From assembly GCA_035701265.1 (NCBI GenBank), contig DASSNU010000021.1:186001-250000 (forward strand): DNA of 64,000 nt, read 5' to 3'. The DNA comes from DASSNU01 sp035701265 (GTDB lineage: Bacteria; Gemmatimonadota; Gemmatimonadetes; Gemmatimonadales; Gemmatimonadaceae). Below are positions 54,779 to 63,539 of this stretch, one piece after another. The translations under genes were made by a program, and so were the position numbers. Positions within the stretch are counted from its first letter, which is position 1. Every line of letters begins with the position of its first letter. A model generated the notes under the pieces. That model saw only the letters and a list, made by a program, of their open reading frames with translations. It had not been told where the DNA came from and made no database searches.

Positions 54779-55114
54779 GTGCCGGTGACGATCGCCGAGT
54801 GGCTCGAGTCGCGCACGCCGCGGCCGCCGGCGGAGCTCGCCGCGCGGCTCGGCGACGCGCTGGGTGCCGCCGCAGCGCGCAACGCCGCCTCCGCCTACGA
54901 TGCGATGCTCGATGCCGCGGAGCGGATGCTGGCGGAGTTGACGCTGCACCCGTGCGTGGAGCGCGGACAGGCCATGGAGCTGCTCACCGCGGACGCGTTG
55001 ATCACCTACGCGTTTGAAAGCGCGGCCGAGGCCCCGGAGCAGGTCGCCGCGCGCGCACGGCAGGCGCTCGTCCGCCTTGCCGCGCTGGCACCAGAGGGCG
55101 AGGAGCGCGTGTGA
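54779..55114 (+). CDS. Small helical protein of unknown function
   Basis: A 111-residue, Ala/Glu/Arg-rich, predicted all-helical soluble protein without signal or membrane segment. A single Cys lies mid-protein (HPCVERG). The stretch AMELLTADALITYAFESA weakly recalls a helix of prenyl synthases, but no Asp-rich motif is present, so I do not assign that function. GTG 54779 has an AGGAG 11 nt upstream, and its stop overlaps the CpsB-type gene by 4 nt, which supports it being real and co-expressed with envelope genes. Confidence 0.7.
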   Translation: MPVTIAEWLESRTPRPPAELAARLGDALGAAAARNAASAYDAMLDAAERMLAELTLHPCVERGQAMELLTADALITYAFESAAEAPEQVAARARQALVRLAALAPEGEERV

Positions 55115-55902
55115 TCGACATTCACACGCACCTGCTCCCGGGCGTGGACGATGGCTCGCCGAACGTGGAGGTGAGCGTGCGCGTCCTCACGACGATGGGA
55201 CAGGAGGGAGTGAGCGTGCTGGTGTGCACGCCGCATCTGCGGGCGACCGAGGCGGCGCGCATCGACGAGACGCACCACGCGACGGTCTTCTCCACCCTGG
55301 TGGAGCACGCGCCGCAGCGCCCGAAATTGCTCCGCGGCTACGAGATCATGCTCGACGCGCCGGGCACGGACCTCCGTCCGGCGCACCTGCACCTCGGCGG
55401 ATCGAGCGCGGTGCTGGTGGAATTCCCCCGCATGCAGGTTCCGGTGGGCGCGGCCAGAGAACTGCTCCGCCTCCGATTGAGCGGCGTCGTACCGGTGCTG
55501 GCACACCCGGAGCGCTATGTGGGATGCACGATCGAGATGGTGGAAGAGTGGCGAGGGGTGGGAGCCGTGATCCAGACGGATGCCGCGGTCCTGCTCGGGT
55601 CGGGATCGATGTCGCTGCTCGCCCGGCGGCTGCTGGAGCGCGGACTCGTGGATTGCCTGGCGAGTGACAATCACGGCGACCACCGTTCTCTCGCCCACGC
55701 CGAGCGGTGGCTGCTGGAGATCGGCGCGACGGAGCAGGCGCGGCTGTTGACGCACGTGAACGCCGAGCGAATGCTCACCGGCCAGCCGGTGCTCCCCGTA
55801 TCGCCGGTGCCGGCACTGGACCGCGGCGTGCTCGGACGGCTCCGCGATCTGCTGCTCGGCCGCGCCCGCCCCTCACGCCGGCCGGGAGCGCGCCGCGCAT
55901 GA
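55111..55902 (+). CDS. PHP-domain protein-tyrosine phosphatase, CpsB/YwqE-like
   Basis: A 263-residue PHP-fold metal-dependent phosphatase. N-terminal IDIHTHLLPGVDDG (H5, H7) supplies metal ligands; other family points are VCTPHLR, RGYEIMLD, VLAHPERY and ASDNHGDHR. In capsule/exopolysaccharide systems CpsB removes phosphate from tyrosine kinases of the BY family to tune polymer length. No such kinase is in the window. It overlaps its neighbours by 4 nt on both sides, and gmhA-type and SDR genes follow. Confidence 0.88.
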   Translation: MIDIHTHLLPGVDDGSPNVEVSVRVLTTMGQEGVSVLVCTPHLRATEAARIDETHHATVFSTLVEHAPQRPKLLRGYEIMLDAPGTDLRPAHLHLGGSSAVLVEFPRMQVPVGAARELLRLRLSGVVPVLAHPERYVGCTIEMVEEWRGVGAVIQTDAAVLLGSGSMSLLARRLLERGLVDCLASDNHGDHRSLAHAERWLLEIGATEQARLLTHVNAERMLTGQPVLPVSPVPALDRGVLGRLRDLLLGRARPSRRPGARRA

Positions 55903-56504
55903 CCGTGCCGCCGGAACGCCTTCCGCGCGCGAGCGCCACCCAGGGCGACGACGTGGTCGCCGCGCTGCGCGAGCTGTCCGCCGCCGCGGCGCGCACGGCC
56001 GAGGAGATGGCGCCGCAGATCGCCACGGCGCTTGCGATGATGCGCGGTACCGTGCGCGCGGGTGGGACGCTCTTTTTCTGCGGCAACGGTGGGAGCGCGG
56101 CGGATGCGCAGCACCTGGCCACCGAGTACGTGGTGCGCTACACCCGCACGCGGCGCGCGTATCCCGCCGTGGCGCTCACCACGGACACATCGCTCCTCAC
56201 CGCGGCCGGAAACGATCTGGGCTTCGACGAGATCTTCGCGCGCCAGGTGGAAGCGCTCACCCGCCCCGGGGACCTGTTGATCATTCACTCCACCAGCGGG
56301 AATTCCCCCAACGTGATCCGCGCAGCCGAGGCCGCGCGCGCGCGGGGAGTTCCGGTGCTCGCGTTCACGGCTGGCGCGGGAGGCCGGCTCGTGGCCGTGG
56401 CGAACCACAGCGTGGTGGTGCCGGTGACGCGCACCGATCGCGCGCAGGAGCTGCATCTCTGCATCGGACACTTGTTATGCGAGCTGCTGGAGCGCGAGCT
56501 GTGA
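55899..56504 (+). CDS. gmhA: SIS-domain sedoheptulose-7-phosphate isomerase-like protein
   Basis: A 201-residue sugar isomerase (SIS) protein: GGTLFFCGNGGSAADAQHLATEYVVRYTR, LTTDTSLLTAAGNDLGFDEIFARQVEAL, STSGNSPNVIRAAEAARARGVPVLAFT and HLCIGHLLCE. It is most like GmhA, which makes D-glycero-D-manno-heptose 7-phosphate for LPS core, though the similar DiaA replication factor shares this pattern. An LPS role fits lptD elsewhere in the window. It overlaps the phosphatase by 4 nt. Confidence 0.88.
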   Translation: MTVPPERLPRASATQGDDVVAALRELSAAAARTAEEMAPQIATALAMMRGTVRAGGTLFFCGNGGSAADAQHLATEYVVRYTRTRRAYPAVALTTDTSLLTAAGNDLGFDEIFARQVEALTRPGDLLIIHSTSGNSPNVIRAAEAARARGVPVLAFTAGAGGRLVAVANHSVVVPVTRTDRAQELHLCIGHLLCELLEREL

Positions 56505-56559
56505 TGCGTGCAACGCGGCGGTTGGCGACGATGGCGCGGATGAACGCCGGAGGCGCGCG

Positions 56560-57315
56560 ATGATCTCGCTGCGTGGCAAGCGGGCGCTCGTCACCGGCGG
56601 ATCGCGTGGCATCGGTTCCGCCGCCGCGCTCCTCCTGGCCGAAGCAGGCGCGGACGTCGGGATCGGATACCGGCAGCGCGAGGAAGAGGCTGCCGCCGTC
56701 GTCCGCGCGCTGGCGGATCGCGGCGTACGTGCCTTCGCGCACGCGGCCGACATCGCGACGGCGGATGGGGTCGAGGCGCTCTTCGGGCGCGCCGTGCGCG
56801 AGTTCGGGGGACTGGACATCTTCGTCGGAAACGCGGGGATCTGGCCCGAAGCGGCGGTGCCGCTCGCCGAGATGGCGCTCGACCGCTGGCAGGAGACGAT
56901 GCGCGCGAACGTGGACGCGCTCTTCTTCACGGCGCGCGCGGCCGCCAGCGTGGTGGCCGACCATGGGCACATCGTCCTCGTGTCGAGTACGGCCGCGCAG
57001 CGCGGCGAGCCCATGCACGCGGACTACGCTGCCTCCAAGGGTGCCATGGGCTCGTTGGTGAAGTCGCTCGCGGTGGAGCTCGGCGCGCGCGGCGTGACGG
57101 TGAACTGCGTCGCGCCCGGGTGGGTGGACACGGAGATGGTCGCCGGCGCGCTGGCCGGCGGTGGACGCGAGCGGGCGGCGGCCGAGATTCCCCTCGGCCG
57201 CATTGCCACGCCGCGCGATGTGGCTGGTCCGATCGTGTTTCTGTGCTCCGATCTCGCCCGCCACATCACCGGAGAGATCGTGAACGTGAATGGCGGGAGC
57301 GTGCGTTGCGGCTGA
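56560..57315 (+). CDS. Short-chain dehydrogenase/reductase (FabG-like)
   Basis: A 251-residue classical SDR. Cofactor motif TGGSRGIGSAAALL, NAGIWPE, catalytic SSTAAQ..YAASKGA (Ser, Tyr, Lys) and the C-terminal GEIVNVNGGSVRCG are present. It reduces a ketone or oxidises an alcohol with NAD(P); FabG-like 3-oxoacyl-ACP reductase is a guess only, as many SDRs look alike. GGAGG sits 4-5 nt before ATG 56560. The 55-nt gap upstream carries no obvious gene. Confidence 0.85.
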   Translation: MISLRGKRALVTGGSRGIGSAAALLLAEAGADVGIGYRQREEEAAAVVRALADRGVRAFAHAADIATADGVEALFGRAVREFGGLDIFVGNAGIWPEAAVPLAEMALDRWQETMRANVDALFFTARAAASVVADHGHIVLVSSTAAQRGEPMHADYAASKGAMGSLVKSLAVELGARGVTVNCVAPGWVDTEMVAGALAGGGRERAAAEIPLGRIATPRDVAGPIVFLCSDLARHITGEIVNVNGGSVRCG

Positions 57316-57421
57316 CCGTAGCGCACCGCGCGTGAACCCGGATGCCGCGGACGAATCGCGCGTACCGGACGCGGCCAAGTTGCTCGACAATCACCATCGT
57401 GCCGGGATCGGTCCGCCGCTC

Positions 57422-58774
57422 GTGAGTCACTCCACGTCATCGTCAACCTCTGTGTCGCTCGAGCTGCATCCGCCGGCGGGCGTCTTGCACATCGCGCGGC
57501 GTCTGGAGGAGGCCGGATTCGAGGCGTGGTGCGTGGGCGGCGCCGTGCGCGATGCCTTGCTGGGGCACCCGCATCTCGACTGGGACCTCGCCACGAGCGC
57601 CCGGCCGGATGAGGTGCGGCGCCTCTTTCGCCGCACGGTCCCCGTCGGCATCGAGTTCGGGACGGTGGGCGTGCTCGACGCCAGCGGTGTGATGCACGAG
57701 GTGACCACCTTCCGGCGCGACGTGCGCACCGACGGGCGCCATGCGGAGGTCGCGTTCGGCGTGTCGCTGGAAGACGACCTGGCGCGTCGCGACTTCACCA
57801 TCAACGCGTTGGCGTACTCGGCCAGCGCGCACGTGCTGCGCGATCCCTTCGGCGGACGCGACGACCTGGCGCGCGGCGTGGTCCGTGCGGTGGGAGACGC
57901 TGCCGCGCGCATGCGCGAGGATCGGCTCCGCGCGCTCCGTGGCATCCGCTTCGCGGCCCGCTTCGGATTCCGCATCGAGCACGCCACGTGGGAGGCCATC
58001 CGCGCGTCCGCGCCGCACCTGGGGCGTCTGTCGCCGGAGCGCGTACGCCAGGAGATGGAGAAGACCATGGACCAGGTGGAGCGTCCCAGCACGGCGTTCG
58101 CATTGTGGAAGACGTCGGGCGCGCTCGCCACGCTGGTGCCGGCGCTGGCCGCGGTGTCCGAGCTGGCGCTCGCCACGGTGGACGAGATCGCGCGCCCTGG
58201 CCTCTCCACACGCCCGCAGCGCCGCGCGCTCCGCATCGCTGCGCTGCTGCTCGAGCTCGGTGGGCGCGACGCCGAGCGCGCGCTGCGCGCGCTCCGTTTC
58301 TCCAACGCCGAGGCATCGTGGATCGCGCGGGTGGTGGAGGGATGCGCTCATCTGGAGCCGGTGATGGCACGCGCACTCCTGAGTGATGCACCGGTGCCGG
58401 AGCTCGACGTGCGGCGGTGGGTGGCGCACGCCGGGCGCACGCGCACGCCCGCGGTGTTCCGGCTCGCGGCGGCGCGCTGGGCCGCGCAACGGCGTGCGGG
58501 ACTTCCCGCGCCGGCGGCGACGGCGGCCGCCGCGCTCTATCGCCGTGCAGTGCGCGCCGCCTTTCGCGACGCCATCGAGATCGCCGACCTCGCCATCGAC
58601 GGTGACGATCTGCAGCGCGCGGGTATCCCCGCCGGCCCGCACATGCGTCCGCTGCTCGAGGGCCTTCTCGCCCGCGTGGTGGAGGATCCCACGGCGAACG
58701 TGCCGGATGTTCTCCTCGCGCGGGCGAGAGAGATGTACGCATCGCTCGGCGCGCACCACGGGCGCGGCACATGA
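57422..58774 (+). CDS. cca: CCA tRNA nucleotidyltransferase/poly(A) polymerase-type protein
   Basis: A nucleotidyltransferase of about 450 residues. Class II signatures are CVGGAVRDALLG, HLDWDLATSARP (Asp pair), GIEFGTVGV, EVTTFRRD, RRDFTINALAY, the DRLRALRGIRFAARFGF stretch, and a helical C-terminus. It adds CCA to tRNA 3' ends, or, in some lineages, A only. The start is unsettled: GTG codons at 57332, 57422 and 57452 are all in frame; 57422 is chosen as the compromise. No HD domain is seen. Confidence 0.88.
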   Translation: MSHSTSSSTSVSLELHPPAGVLHIARRLEEAGFEAWCVGGAVRDALLGHPHLDWDLATSARPDEVRRLFRRTVPVGIEFGTVGVLDASGVMHEVTTFRRDVRTDGRHAEVAFGVSLEDDLARRDFTINALAYSASAHVLRDPFGGRDDLARGVVRAVGDAAARMREDRLRALRGIRFAARFGFRIEHATWEAIRASAPHLGRLSPERVRQEMEKTMDQVERPSTAFALWKTSGALATLVPALAAVSELALATVDEIARPGLSTRPQRRALRIAALLLELGGRDAERALRALRFSNAEASWIARVVEGCAHLEPVMARALLSDAPVPELDVRRWVAHAGRTRTPAVFRLAAARWAAQRRAGLPAPAATAAAALYRRAVRAAFRDAIEIADLAIDGDDLQRAGIPAGPHMRPLLEGLLARVVEDPTANVPDVLLARAREMYASLGAHHGRGT

Positions 58775-58825
58775 GCGCGCGATGCGCCGCCACGGCGCGC
58801 TCGCCGCGGAGGAGGTGACGGGCCT

Positions 58826-59353
58826 GTGTTGTTTCGGGGAAAGCCCAGTCCGACAGGCTTCTGGCAGCGCTTCCGCAGCGCTGCCGACGGCTTCTCATTC
58901 CATCAGGAGGGCGACTACTACGCGGCGCACGTGGTGGCCAACGCTGAGCGCGTCGTCGATCTGTTCGTCGTGCTGCTGGAGGAGATGCCGCCCGCGGTGG
59001 ACGTCGCCCTGTCGGATCAGCGGAGCGGACACCGGTGGGAGGCGCCCGCCCTCCCGCTTCCGGATGTGCGCGACGCGCTGGCACCCATCAAGGGGGCGCT
59101 GGCTGCGTTCGGCGGCGTGGAAGTGACCGTCTTCACGAGCGAGGACCAGCTCACGCTCAACGGTGTGGTGGAGTTGTTCATCTATGCGCGAACGGACCGC
59201 TGGCGGTACATCCTGCAGGGGAAGGGATTGGAGGAACACCGGCTGATGCGGACCCGGAGCTGGAAGCTGCACCGTCCCTCGCCCCCACCCGCGCCCGAGC
59301 TCACGCGTGCCATCGAGCGACTGGCGGCGGACCTTCGCCTTTCTCGCGCATGA
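58826..59353 (+). CDS. Protein of unknown function
   Basis: A 175-residue soluble protein, mixed alpha/beta, without signal peptide or known motif. It contains two beta-rich parts (VDVALSDQRSGHRWEAPA; VEVTVFTSEDQLTLNG) and a conserved-looking WRYILQGKGLEEHR patch. A strong CGGAGGAGG lies 10 nt before GTG 58826, and the stop overlaps the ZIP gene by 4 nt, so it is a real gene. Its coupling suggests a link to metal uptake, which is inference only. Confidence 0.7.
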   Translation: MLFRGKPSPTGFWQRFRSAADGFSFHQEGDYYAAHVVANAERVVDLFVVLLEEMPPAVDVALSDQRSGHRWEAPALPLPDVRDALAPIKGALAAFGGVEVTVFTSEDQLTLNGVVELFIYARTDRWRYILQGKGLEEHRLMRTRSWKLHRPSPPPAPELTRAIERLAADLRLSRA

Positions 59354-60063
59354 CGCCCGAGATCACCTACGCGATGCTCGCCGCCGCGGGCAACCTGCTC
59401 GGCGCCGCCGCCGTCGCCTGGCGCGCGCGATGGAGCGTGCGAGCGCTCGAGGCAATGGTGGCGCTCGCCGCCGGCTTCATGATCACGGCCTCGCTCACCG
59501 ACATCTTCCCGGAGGCGATCCGGCGCGGTGGACATACGGCGGCGGTCGTCGCGCTGGTCGGTTATCTGCTGGTGCATCTGGCGCAGCACACGCTCGCGCC
59601 GCACTTCCATTTTGGTGAGGAGACGCACCAGGTATCGGAGGTGGTCGGTTTCTCCGCGCTGCTCGGGCTGTTGGTGCACACGTTCGTGGACGGCGTAGCG
59701 ATCGCCAGCGGTTTTCACGTGAGCGCGGAGCTCGGCCTCCTCGTGTTCGCGGCGATCATCCTGCACAAGCTTCCGGAGGGGCTCGCCATCTCCAGTCTCT
59801 TTCTTGCCGCCGGCGCGCCGCGCCGCGTTGCGATCTACGCCGCGCTCGCGCTCGGGGTCGCAACGGTGGCGGGTGCCGCGTCCACGGGCACCTTCCCGCT
59901 GCTGCAGCGGCACGGACTGGCGTTGTCGGCCGGCGTCACGCTGTACGTGGGCGCGTCCAATCTGGTGCCGGAGTTTCAGGCCAAGCGCGGCCTGCGTCTT
60001 CCCGCGGCGTTCTTTCTGGGAGGCGCGCTCTACTTTCTCGCCCGCGCGGCGATCGGCCTGTGA
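59350..60063 (+). CDS. ZIP-family metal transporter
   Basis: A 237-residue membrane protein with about seven to eight helices. The two metal-site helices HTFVDGVAIASGF and LHKLPEGLAISSLF carry the ZIP signature His, Asp and Glu residues. A His-rich loop (HFHFGEETHQ) between early helices is typical of ZIPs and may bind zinc. It probably imports zinc or another divalent cation. Overlaps the upstream unknown gene. Confidence 0.9.
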   Translation: MTPEITYAMLAAAGNLLGAAAVAWRARWSVRALEAMVALAAGFMITASLTDIFPEAIRRGGHTAAVVALVGYLLVHLAQHTLAPHFHFGEETHQVSEVVGFSALLGLLVHTFVDGVAIASGFHVSAELGLLVFAAIILHKLPEGLAISSLFLAAGAPRRVAIYAALALGVATVAGAASTGTFPLLQRHGLALSAGVTLYVGASNLVPEFQAKRGLRLPAAFFLGGALYFLARAAIGL

Positions 60064-60163
60064 GCGCCACGCGCTCGAGCGCCACACACGCCTATGCGGC
60101 GAGCGCGTACGCGCATCACGGCGTGCGTGACGGGCGCCGTGCGCTGGCTGCCGGGGCATAGCG

Positions 60164-61564
60164 ATGGCCGGGCGACGGAGTGGCGCGCGCACGGGCGAGC
60201 CGGAGCTGTTCGGCGGCGGCGAGCGCCCGCTGGCGGAGCGCATGCGCCCGCGATCGCTCGATGACTTCGTGGGACAGGAGCGCTTGCTCGCGCCGGGGAA
60301 GGCGCTGCGCGAGCTGATCGAGCGTGGGCGTCTGGGGTCGATCATTCTCTGGGGCCCTCCCGGTTCCGGCAAGACATCGCTCGCGTTCCTGATCGCGCGT
60401 CACGGCGATCGCGCGTTCGTCCCGTTCTCCGCGGTGAGCGAAGGTGTGCCGCGTATCCGCGAGGTGGTGGCCGCGGCCGAGGAACGGCTGCGCGAGGGAC
60501 GCGGGACGATTCTCTTCATCGACGAGATCCATCGTCTCAACAAGGGTCAGCAGGACGCGCTGCTTCCGTACGTGGAGCGGGGCACGGTCACGCTCGTCGG
60601 CGCGACTACGGAGAACCCGTCGTTCGAGATCAACGGCGCGTTGTTGTCGCGCACGCGCGTGTTCGTGCTCGACCCCCTCACCGCGGCGGACGTGGCGGTG
60701 GTGCTGCGCCGCGCGCTGTCGGACGCGGAGCACGGGATCGCTCGCGAGGAGCTGCGGGTGGACGACGACGCCATCGAGCTCCTGGCCGTCGCGGCGGATG
60801 GCGATGCGCGGCGCGCGCTCACCGTGCTGGAGGCGGCCGCCGCGCACGTGGGGGCGCGCGGCCACGTCACGAGCGACGTGGTGCGCGAGGCGCTGCAGCA
60901 ACGCGTGGCGCGGTACGACAAGAGCGGCGAGGAGCACTTCAATCTCATCTCGGCGTATCACAAGTCGCTCCGGGGCAGCGATCCGCACGCCGCGCTCTAC
61001 TGGTTGGCGCGCATGCTCGCGGGCGGCGAGGATCCGATGTACGTGGCCCGGCGCACCATCCGCTTCGCCGCCGAGGATGTGGGACTGGCCGACCCACGGG
61101 CGCTCGAGATCGCGCTCGCCGCGCGCGACACCTATCACGTACTCGGCTCCCCGGAGGGAGAGCTCGCGATCGCGGAGGCGGCCGTCTATCTGGCCACCGC
61201 ACCGAAGTCGAACAGCGTCTACCGCGCGTGGAAGGATGCGCAGGCGCTCGCGCAGGAGAGCCCGGCCGAGCCCGTGCCGCTCCACATTCGCAATGCGCCC
61301 ACGAACCTGATGAAGGAGCTCGGCTACGCGCAGGGGTATCGCTACGCCCACGATGTCCCGGAGGCATATCTCCCGCAGGAATATCTTCCGGACGCGCTGC
61401 GGGGGCGCGTGCTCTACACACCGGGACGCTTCGGGTTCGAGCGTGACATCGCGCGGCGGCTGGCGTGGTGGGCCGATCTCAAGCGCCGAATGGAAGCGGG
61501 AGACGAGGAGGGGGAGGAAGACGCGTCGCGCGAGGAGCCGGCCGCACCGGAGGACGCGTCGTGA
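60164..61564 (+). CDS. rarA: Replication-associated recombination protein A (RarA/MgsA)
   Basis: A 466-residue AAA+ ATPase. It has RPLAERMRPRSLDDFVGQERLLAPG, Walker A GPPGSGKTS (from residue 64), Walker B ILFIDEIHRLNKGQQDALLP, sensor VGATTENPSFEINGALLSRTRVF, and the RarA-specific C-terminal stretch DPMYVARRTIRFAAEDVGLADPRAL and APKSNSVYRA. RarA acts at stalled replication forks. A 100-nt spacer separates it from the ZIP gene; a hairpin follows. Confidence 0.95.
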   Translation: MAGRRSGARTGEPELFGGGERPLAERMRPRSLDDFVGQERLLAPGKALRELIERGRLGSIILWGPPGSGKTSLAFLIARHGDRAFVPFSAVSEGVPRIREVVAAAEERLREGRGTILFIDEIHRLNKGQQDALLPYVERGTVTLVGATTENPSFEINGALLSRTRVFVLDPLTAADVAVVLRRALSDAEHGIAREELRVDDDAIELLAVAADGDARRALTVLEAAAAHVGARGHVTSDVVREALQQRVARYDKSGEEHFNLISAYHKSLRGSDPHAALYWLARMLAGGEDPMYVARRTIRFAAEDVGLADPRALEIALAARDTYHVLGSPEGELAIAEAAVYLATAPKSNSVYRAWKDAQALAQESPAEPVPLHIRNAPTNLMKELGYAQGYRYAHDVPEAYLPQEYLPDALRGRVLYTPGRFGFERDIARRLAWWADLKRRMEAGDEEGEEDASREEPAAPEDAS

Positions 61565-61622
61565 CGGCGCCTTCCGGATGCACTTGGCGGCACTCTCTGC
61601 CCGCGTGGGGGTAGCAGTGACG

Positions 61623-61647
61623 CGGAGCGCCGACAGCCGGCGCTCCG
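61623..61647 (+). terminator. Hairpin after rarA
   Basis: A 10-bp GC stem with 5-nt loop ACAGC lies 58 nt after the rarA stop. No T-run follows. The remaining spacer to 61755 holds nothing else clear. Confidence 0.55.
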
Positions 61648-61755
61648 GTCCGTACTTCAGCCGTGCGCCGGGAGGTTGGCGTCGCGGCATGCATCCCGCA
61701 GAAGTGCGGGCGACGGTCATGGAGGCGCGGGCACTCTCGCTGCCGCGGAGGTGAC

Positions 61756-62229
61756 ATGCGAACACGGAATGCGGGGCTCTGCTTTGTCGCGCTGGTAGCG
61801 ATCGCCGCCTGTGCCACCTTTGGCCGCGGGGCGTTCCAGCAGCCGGTCGTGACCCTGTCGGACGTACAGATCAACGGCGTCGGGCTCACCGGCGGTGCAC
61901 TGGATGTCGTGCTGAACGTGTACAATCCCAACGGCTATCGGCTGGACGCCACCAAGCTGACCTACGAGGTGCTCGTCGACTCCGTGCGCTTCGGCACGGG
62001 CGTGGCCGACTCGAAGTTCACCGTCCAGGACAACGACTCCACCAAGGTGCGTCTTCCCCTCGACTTCACCTGGGCCGGCGTGGGACAGGCCGGCCGCGAC
62101 CTCCTCAACATGGGCGTCGTGAACTATCGTGTGCGTGGCGAGCTCACCGTCGGCACACCGGCAGGCGAGCTTCGCGTGCCGTACGACAGGACCGGCCGCT
62201 ACTCGACGTTGAGCGGAACCAGCAAGTAA
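61756..62229 (+). CDS. LEA14-like desiccation-domain lipoprotein
   Basis: A 157-residue exported protein. The signal ends in lipobox-like AIAAC (Cys about residue 19). The mature part is a single beta-sandwich domain with VTLSDVQINGVGLTGGALDVVLNVYNPNGY, matching the water-stress/LEA type 2 family (D-V-x-V-x-N-P). Bacterial members are small periplasmic lipoproteins of unclear function. A GGAGG-like site precedes the ATG. hflX follows within 11 nt. Confidence 0.8.
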   Translation: MRTRNAGLCFVALVAIAACATFGRGAFQQPVVTLSDVQINGVGLTGGALDVVLNVYNPNGYRLDATKLTYEVLVDSVRFGTGVADSKFTVQDNDSTKVRLPLDFTWAGVGQAGRDLLNMGVVNYRVRGELTVGTPAGELRVPYDRTGRYSTLSGTSK

Positions 62230-62240
62230 GGACGCGACCC

Positions 62241-63539
62241 ATCTCCAGACCCGTCATTTCGCTCGACCCGCCGCAGGAGCGGGCGATCCTGGTCGGCGCA
62301 CCGCTCAAGGGACGCGGCGATCGCCACGCCGTCGCCGAGCACCTGGAGGAATTGGGAAGACTGGCCGACACCGCGGGTGCGCAGGTGGTGGGGCAGGTGA
62401 CGCAGGCCATCGAGCGCCCGCATCCGGCCACCTTCCTGGGTACGGGGAAGCTGGCGGACCTCGAAGCGGAGATCGCCTCGCGCGACGCGTCACTCGTCAT
62501 CTTCGACGACGAGCTGTCTCCCGTGCAGGGGCGGAACATCGAGCGCGCCGTCGGCACGCGTGTGATGGATCGCGCCGAGCTGATCCTCGACATCTTCGCC
62601 ACACGCGCGCGGTCGAGCGAGGCGAAGATGCAGGTGGAGTTGGCGCAGTTGGAGTACATGCTGCCGCGACTCACGCGCATGTGGACGCACCTGGAGAAAT
62701 TCCGCGGCGGCATCGGGATGCGCGGGCCGGGGGAGACCCAGCTCGAGACCGATCGCCGGCTCATCAGCCGCCGCATTCGCGTGCTGCGCGAGCGGCTGTC
62801 GGAGGTGCAGCGCGCCCGCGACGTGCGCCGGAATGGGCGACAGGATGCCGTGCGCGCATCGCTCGTGGGATACACCAACGCGGGCAAGTCCTCGGTGCTG
62901 CGTCGGCTGGCCAACGCGGCCGACGTCGTGGTGGAGGACCGGCTGTTCGCCACGCTCGATCCGCTCACGCGTGAGGTGCCGCTCGACGAGAACGGACGCG
63001 TGCTGGTGACGGACACCGTCGGCTTCATCCGCAAGCTGCCGCACGACCTGGTCGCCTCCTTCCGTGCCACGCTGGATGAAGTGCGCGACGCCGATCTTCT
63101 GCTGCACGTGATCGACGCGAGTCACCCGCAGTGGGAGGAACAGCGGCAGGTCGTGAACAGCGTGCTGGCCGAGCTGGGTGCGCTGGAGACGCCGATGCTC
63201 CACGTCTTCAACAAGACCGATCTCCTGGACGATCGTGTGCTGATCGCTCTTCAGGAACGTATCGGCGCGTTGCTCCCCAACTCGATCTTCGTCTCGGCGG
63301 CGGAGGAAGGTGGACTGGCGCCGCTGCGGCGCGCGCTCCTGTCGACGGTGCGCGCGCTGCGCCAGCTCGCCGAGATCCGCATCCCGGGGGGCGACGGGCG
63401 CCTGGTGGCCGAAGTCCACCGCACCGGAGAGGTGCTCGAGCAGCGGAGCGAAGGGGCCGATCTGATTCTCCGCGCCCGGCTGAACGAAGCGGCACTGGGG
63501 CGGGTGCGCAGCAAGGGAGCGATCGTCACGCTCCAGTGA
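62241..63539 (+). CDS. hflX: Ribosome-associated GTPase HflX
   Basis: A GTPase of about 432 residues. The N-terminal HflX-specific region (ERAILVGAPLKGRGDRH; FLGTGKLADLEAEI; FDDELSPVQGRNIERA) is followed by the helical Gly-rich linker GGIGMRGPGETQLETDRR and the G domain (GYTNAGKSS, K216; DTVGFIRKLPHDLVASF; NKTD). HflX splits or rescues stalled 70S ribosomes under stress. The conserved N-terminus is open back to 62232 but contains no ATG, GTG or TTG: ATC 62241, with AAGGA 9 nt before it, is used as the provisional start. The first canonical codon, TTG 62352, would remove about 37 conserved residues. Confidence 0.9.
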   Translation: MSRPVISLDPPQERAILVGAPLKGRGDRHAVAEHLEELGRLADTAGAQVVGQVTQAIERPHPATFLGTGKLADLEAEIASRDASLVIFDDELSPVQGRNIERAVGTRVMDRAELILDIFATRARSSEAKMQVELAQLEYMLPRLTRMWTHLEKFRGGIGMRGPGETQLETDRRLISRRIRVLRERLSEVQRARDVRRNGRQDAVRASLVGYTNAGKSSVLRRLANAADVVVEDRLFATLDPLTREVPLDENGRVLVTDTVGFIRKLPHDLVASFRATLDEVRDADLLLHVIDASHPQWEEQRQVVNSVLAELGALETPMLHVFNKTDLLDDRVLIALQERIGALLPNSIFVSAAEEGGLAPLRRALLSTVRALRQLAEIRIPGGDGRLVAEVHRTGEVLEQRSEGADLILRARLNEAALGRVRSKGAIVTLQ

